Source of the DNA: Gemmataceae bacterium
GTDB taxonomy: Bacteria > Planctomycetota > Planctomycetia > Gemmatales > Gemmataceae
Direction of reading: 5' to 3'
Length of the DNA stretch: 62,333 nucleotides
NCBI GenBank assembly: GCA_009697105.1
Contig: SIAQ01000014.1
Location: 1-62,333 of the forward strand
Shown here piece by piece: positions 60,298-62,333 of the stretch. The translations under genes were made by a program, and so were the position numbers. Positions within the stretch are counted from its first letter, which is position 1, and every line of letters starts with the position of its first letter. The notes below the pieces were generated by a model. That model was not told the origin of the DNA, did not search any database, and saw nothing but the letters and a program-made list of their open reading frames with translations.

Positions 60298-60750
60298 ATG
60301 TCCGAACAATTCCGTTCGATTGGCCATGCGCGTCATGGTTTACCAGGGCCGCATTTTGCGCCGCCTGACAAATTCCTTCCCTTGGGATTATACATCGTCG
60401 AGAACCGCGTGCATGTGGAAATCACGAGGCCATGCGTGATCGTCGGCCGGCGCTCGGACTGCGACCTGTGCCTGGGGTTTCCAGAAGTCAGCCGACGCCA
60501 TTGCGAGTTTGACTATGTTAACGGGAATTGGACAATCCGCGATTTGAAAAGCCTGAACGGTGTCTACCTGAACGACAGGTTCATCGTGGAAGCGACACTC
60601 AGCGCGGGCGACCACATTCGGATCGGTACGGTCGAGTTGCTCGTCGAATCGATCGCCGGCGTGAAATCCACGCGAAAAGAGCCGATGCGCCATGGTATCC
60701 TTCGGCAAATTGTCGACGTGTTGCCGGCGAATGGCGGAGCGAGTAATTGA
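60298..60750 (+). CDS. FHA-domain protein
   Basis: A 150-residue protein with a single FHA domain: CVIVGRRSDCDLCLGFPEVS (Arg and strand 3-4), RRHCEF (the SxxH-like motif), IRDLKSLNGVYLND and GDHIRIGTVELLVE. It binds phosphothreonine peptides and so likely acts downstream of planctomycete Ser/Thr kinases. GGGGGA lies before the ATG at 60298. It resembles the broken FHA gene at 448-931 in domain spacing. Confidence 0.9.
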   Translation: MSEQFRSIGHARHGLPGPHFAPPDKFLPLGLYIVENRVHVEITRPCVIVGRRSDCDLCLGFPEVSRRHCEFDYVNGNWTIRDLKSLNGVYLNDRFIVEATLSAGDHIRIGTVELLVESIAGVKSTRKEPMRHGILRQIVDVLPANGGASN

Positions 60751-60753
60751 CGT

Positions 60754-60834
60754 AAGCCCAGGGGTGAGGTACTCCGAACCTCTGGGATGATTCCGTAGTA
60801 TCCCAGGGATTCGGAGTACCTCACCTCTGGGCTT
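60754..60834. repeat. Nested inverted repeat, family G
   Basis: aagcccaggggtgaggtact then ccgaacctctggga pairs with tcccagggattcgg then agtacctcacctctgggctt, with a 13-base loop. It separates convergent genes, so bidirectional termination is likely. Confidence 0.88.
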
Positions 60835-60840
60835 GCCTGA

Positions 60841-62271
60841 TCACCCCGCGTGGCGTTGCGGCATGCGTTGCTGCTCTTCTTCCATCCACTGATTAATTTT
60901 GTTGTACAGCGTCTTGAGAACGATGCCCAACTCGGCAGCGGCGGTCACCTTGTTGCCCTGATGTTTGTCGAGCACGCGCAGGATATGCTCCTTCTCGACT
61001 TCCTTCAACGTCCTCGGTTGCAATGGAGCATCGGGCATTGTCCGTCCCGTCGGGAAACTCAAGGTATCCGGTTCCTGATGCTGCGTGAGATGGTAAGGCA
61101 GATGCTCCGGCGTAATCGAACCGCCGCCCGCCAGTATGTAGGCACGCTCCATGACATTCGCCAATTCTCGCACGTTGCCCGGCCAATGGTACTCCAGAAG
61201 TGCATCGATCGCCTCGGGCGTCAGCAGGTTCGCAACCTGTTCGATGGGCCGACGCGCCGACCGCGCCAGCAGGTGCCTGGCGAGTTCGGGAAGGTCCTGT
61301 CGGCGTTCGCGCAAAGCCGGCAAGCGGATTTCAAAGGTATTCAAGCGGAAGTACAGATCTTCGCGGAACAGGTCTTCCTTGATCATATCGCGCAGATCGC
61401 GATTCGTCGCACAGATCACGCGCACGTCCACGCGGAACGGTTCGGTGTCGCCTAGCCTGCGGATTTCTCCGGATTCCAGGAAACGAAGCAGCTTGACTTG
61501 AATGCCCTTGTTGAGTTCGCCGACTTCGTCAAGAAACAACGTCCCGCCGTTGGCAACTTCAAACAGTCCCTTATGATCGCGGTCGGCGCCGGTGAACGCG
61601 CCTTTACGATGGCCGAATAGTTCGCTCTCGACGAGATTCTCCGCCAAGGCGCCGCAGTTGACCGGCACGAACACTTCGTCCACACGCTTGCTCTGCTGAA
61701 AGATCGTGCGAGCGGCGAGTTCTTTGCCCGTCCCTGTCTCGCCCAGGATCATGATCGTGGAATCGGTCGGCGCGATGGTTCCGATAATCTTCTGCACGCC
61801 CGCCATCGGCGACGAGCGCCCAACCATGATGCTCTCGCCCTCGGCTGCTTGCACGCGCGTTTGCAAGGCGAGCGTCTTGTGCTTGAGTTCGCGTTTCTCG
61901 ACAGCCTTTCGCAAGATGGTTTCAATCTGGGCCATCTTGCAGGGTTTGGTGATGTAGTCAAACGCACCGAGTCGAACCGCGTCCATGGCGGTGTCAACGC
62001 TGGCATGCCCGGTCATGATGATGACTTCGGTATCCGGTGAGACCTGCTTTATCTGTTCGAGCACTTCAATACCCGTAAGCCCCGGCATGCGCAGATCAAG
62101 AATAGCCGCGTCAAACGTGTTCTTTTCCAGAGCCTTCACAGCGGCTCTACCGTCCGGGCAAACGGTAACCTGATGCCCCAGGCGAGGCAGCTCGGTACGC
62201 ATGACTTCCTGGAGTGATTTTTCATCGTCCGCGAACAGAATGCGAAGTGGTTGATGCGATGCCAAGCCCAT
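60841..62271 (-). CDS. NtrC-family sigma-54-dependent response regulator
   Basis: A 476-residue three-domain activator. Receiver: ILFADDEKSL, phospho-acceptor Asp in AAILDLRMPGLTG, Thr in IIMTGHAS, Lys in YITKPCK. AAA+ domain: Walker A ILGETGTGKELAA, the sigma-54 contact loop GAFTGADRD, Walker B GGTLFLDEVGEL, and arginine finger DLFREDLYFRL. A Fis-type helix-turn-helix ends the protein (NKVTAAAELGIVLKTLYNKI). A kinase partner is not visible. The only good ribosome binding site (AAGGAGG) directly abuts the ATG at 62271 and fits a TTG at 62265 better, so the true start may be that TTG. Confidence 0.93.
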   Translation of the reverse strand: MGLASHQPLRILFADDEKSLQEVMRTELPRLGHQVTVCPDGRAAVKALEKNTFDAAILDLRMPGLTGIEVLEQIKQVSPDTEVIIMTGHASVDTAMDAVRLGAFDYITKPCKMAQIETILRKAVEKRELKHKTLALQTRVQAAEGESIMVGRSSPMAGVQKIIGTIAPTDSTIMILGETGTGKELAARTIFQQSKRVDEVFVPVNCGALAENLVESELFGHRKGAFTGADRDHKGLFEVANGGTLFLDEVGELNKGIQVKLLRFLESGEIRRLGDTEPFRVDVRVICATNRDLRDMIKEDLFREDLYFRLNTFEIRLPALRERRQDLPELARHLLARSARRPIEQVANLLTPEAIDALLEYHWPGNVRELANVMERAYILAGGGSITPEHLPYHLTQHQEPDTLSFPTGRTMPDAPLQPRTLKEVEKEHILRVLDKHQGNKVTAAAELGIVLKTLYNKINQWMEEEQQRMPQRHAG

Positions 62272-62333
62272 CCTCCTTATTATCAGCCGCCGGTATCCCA
62301 TCCATGGTCCCGGCCTAGATTACTATTTGTGGC

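Overview
The window looks like a chromosomal segment of a planctomycete, probably Gemmata-like. The evidence is: two tandem DUF1559-family proteins; two exported proteins opening with the planctomycete LEPR/LESR-x-LL-type signature; a DRG-type GTPase; a giant alpha-2-macroglobulin behind an ECF sigma factor; FHA-domain proteins; and a GC-rich composition. Genes are mostly single or in groups of two to four. I saw no rRNA, tRNA, CRISPR array, transposase gene or phage module.

Layout. 0.4-5.2 kb: a frameshifted FHA gene, CPBP membrane protease, purine nucleoside phosphorylase, zinc-ribbon membrane protein, DRG GTPase and a MazEF pair. 5.6-14.1 kb: an APC permease fused to stress domains, a frameshifted RTX protein with an HExxH-like motif, a C26-like pseudoenzyme, a secreted protein, prepilin peptidase, hisH and hisA. 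14.4-27.5 kb: a divergent EF-G, an Asn/Gln/Pro/Phe repeat protein, a 41-aa basic protein, an ABC ATPase plus giant permease plus membrane-anchored protein, GDP-fucose synthase and a DUF4838 protein. 27.7-33.5 kb: a second ABC pair whose ATPase is frameshifted by a 4-bp tandem duplication, then two tandem DUF1559 paralogues with a RelE/Xre toxin-antitoxin pair between them. 33.6-43.3 kb: a subtilase behind a cyclic-di-GMP-I riboswitch, a MoxR ATPase with an unknown partner, an SDR, archease, a phosphoesterase and a small unknown gene. 43.9-51.6 kb: ECF sigma factor, membrane protein (putative anti-sigma) and a 2241-aa alpha-2-macroglobulin. 51.6-62.3 kb: a WD40 remnant, kinase-like protein, FHA/zinc-ribbon protein coupled to an ABC-2 permease, metal hydrolase, GT87 glycosyltransferase, two secreted proteins, a third FHA protein and an NtrC-type regulator.

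The most striking non-coding feature is the intergenic DNA. About 30 inverted repeats of at least seven sequence families fill the gaps between genes. One family (3265-3376, 19366-19475, 55145-55261) behaves like a MITE: terminal inverted repeats starting TGACGC and ending GCGTCA, with exact 4-bp target duplications at two sites (ATAA, ATCC). The best regulatory find is the GEMM/c-di-GMP-I riboswitch at 36762-36862 (minus strand), which ends on the ribosome binding site of the 1053-aa subtilase.

Three genes carry frame disruptions (FHA near 600, RTX protein near 9400, ABC ATPase at 30068-30075). If the assembly is right, these are recent pseudogenes; if it is a draft, the single-base cases could be errors, but the clean 4-bp duplication is less typical of one. 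All functions are read from sequence motifs and family knowledge; no database search was run.
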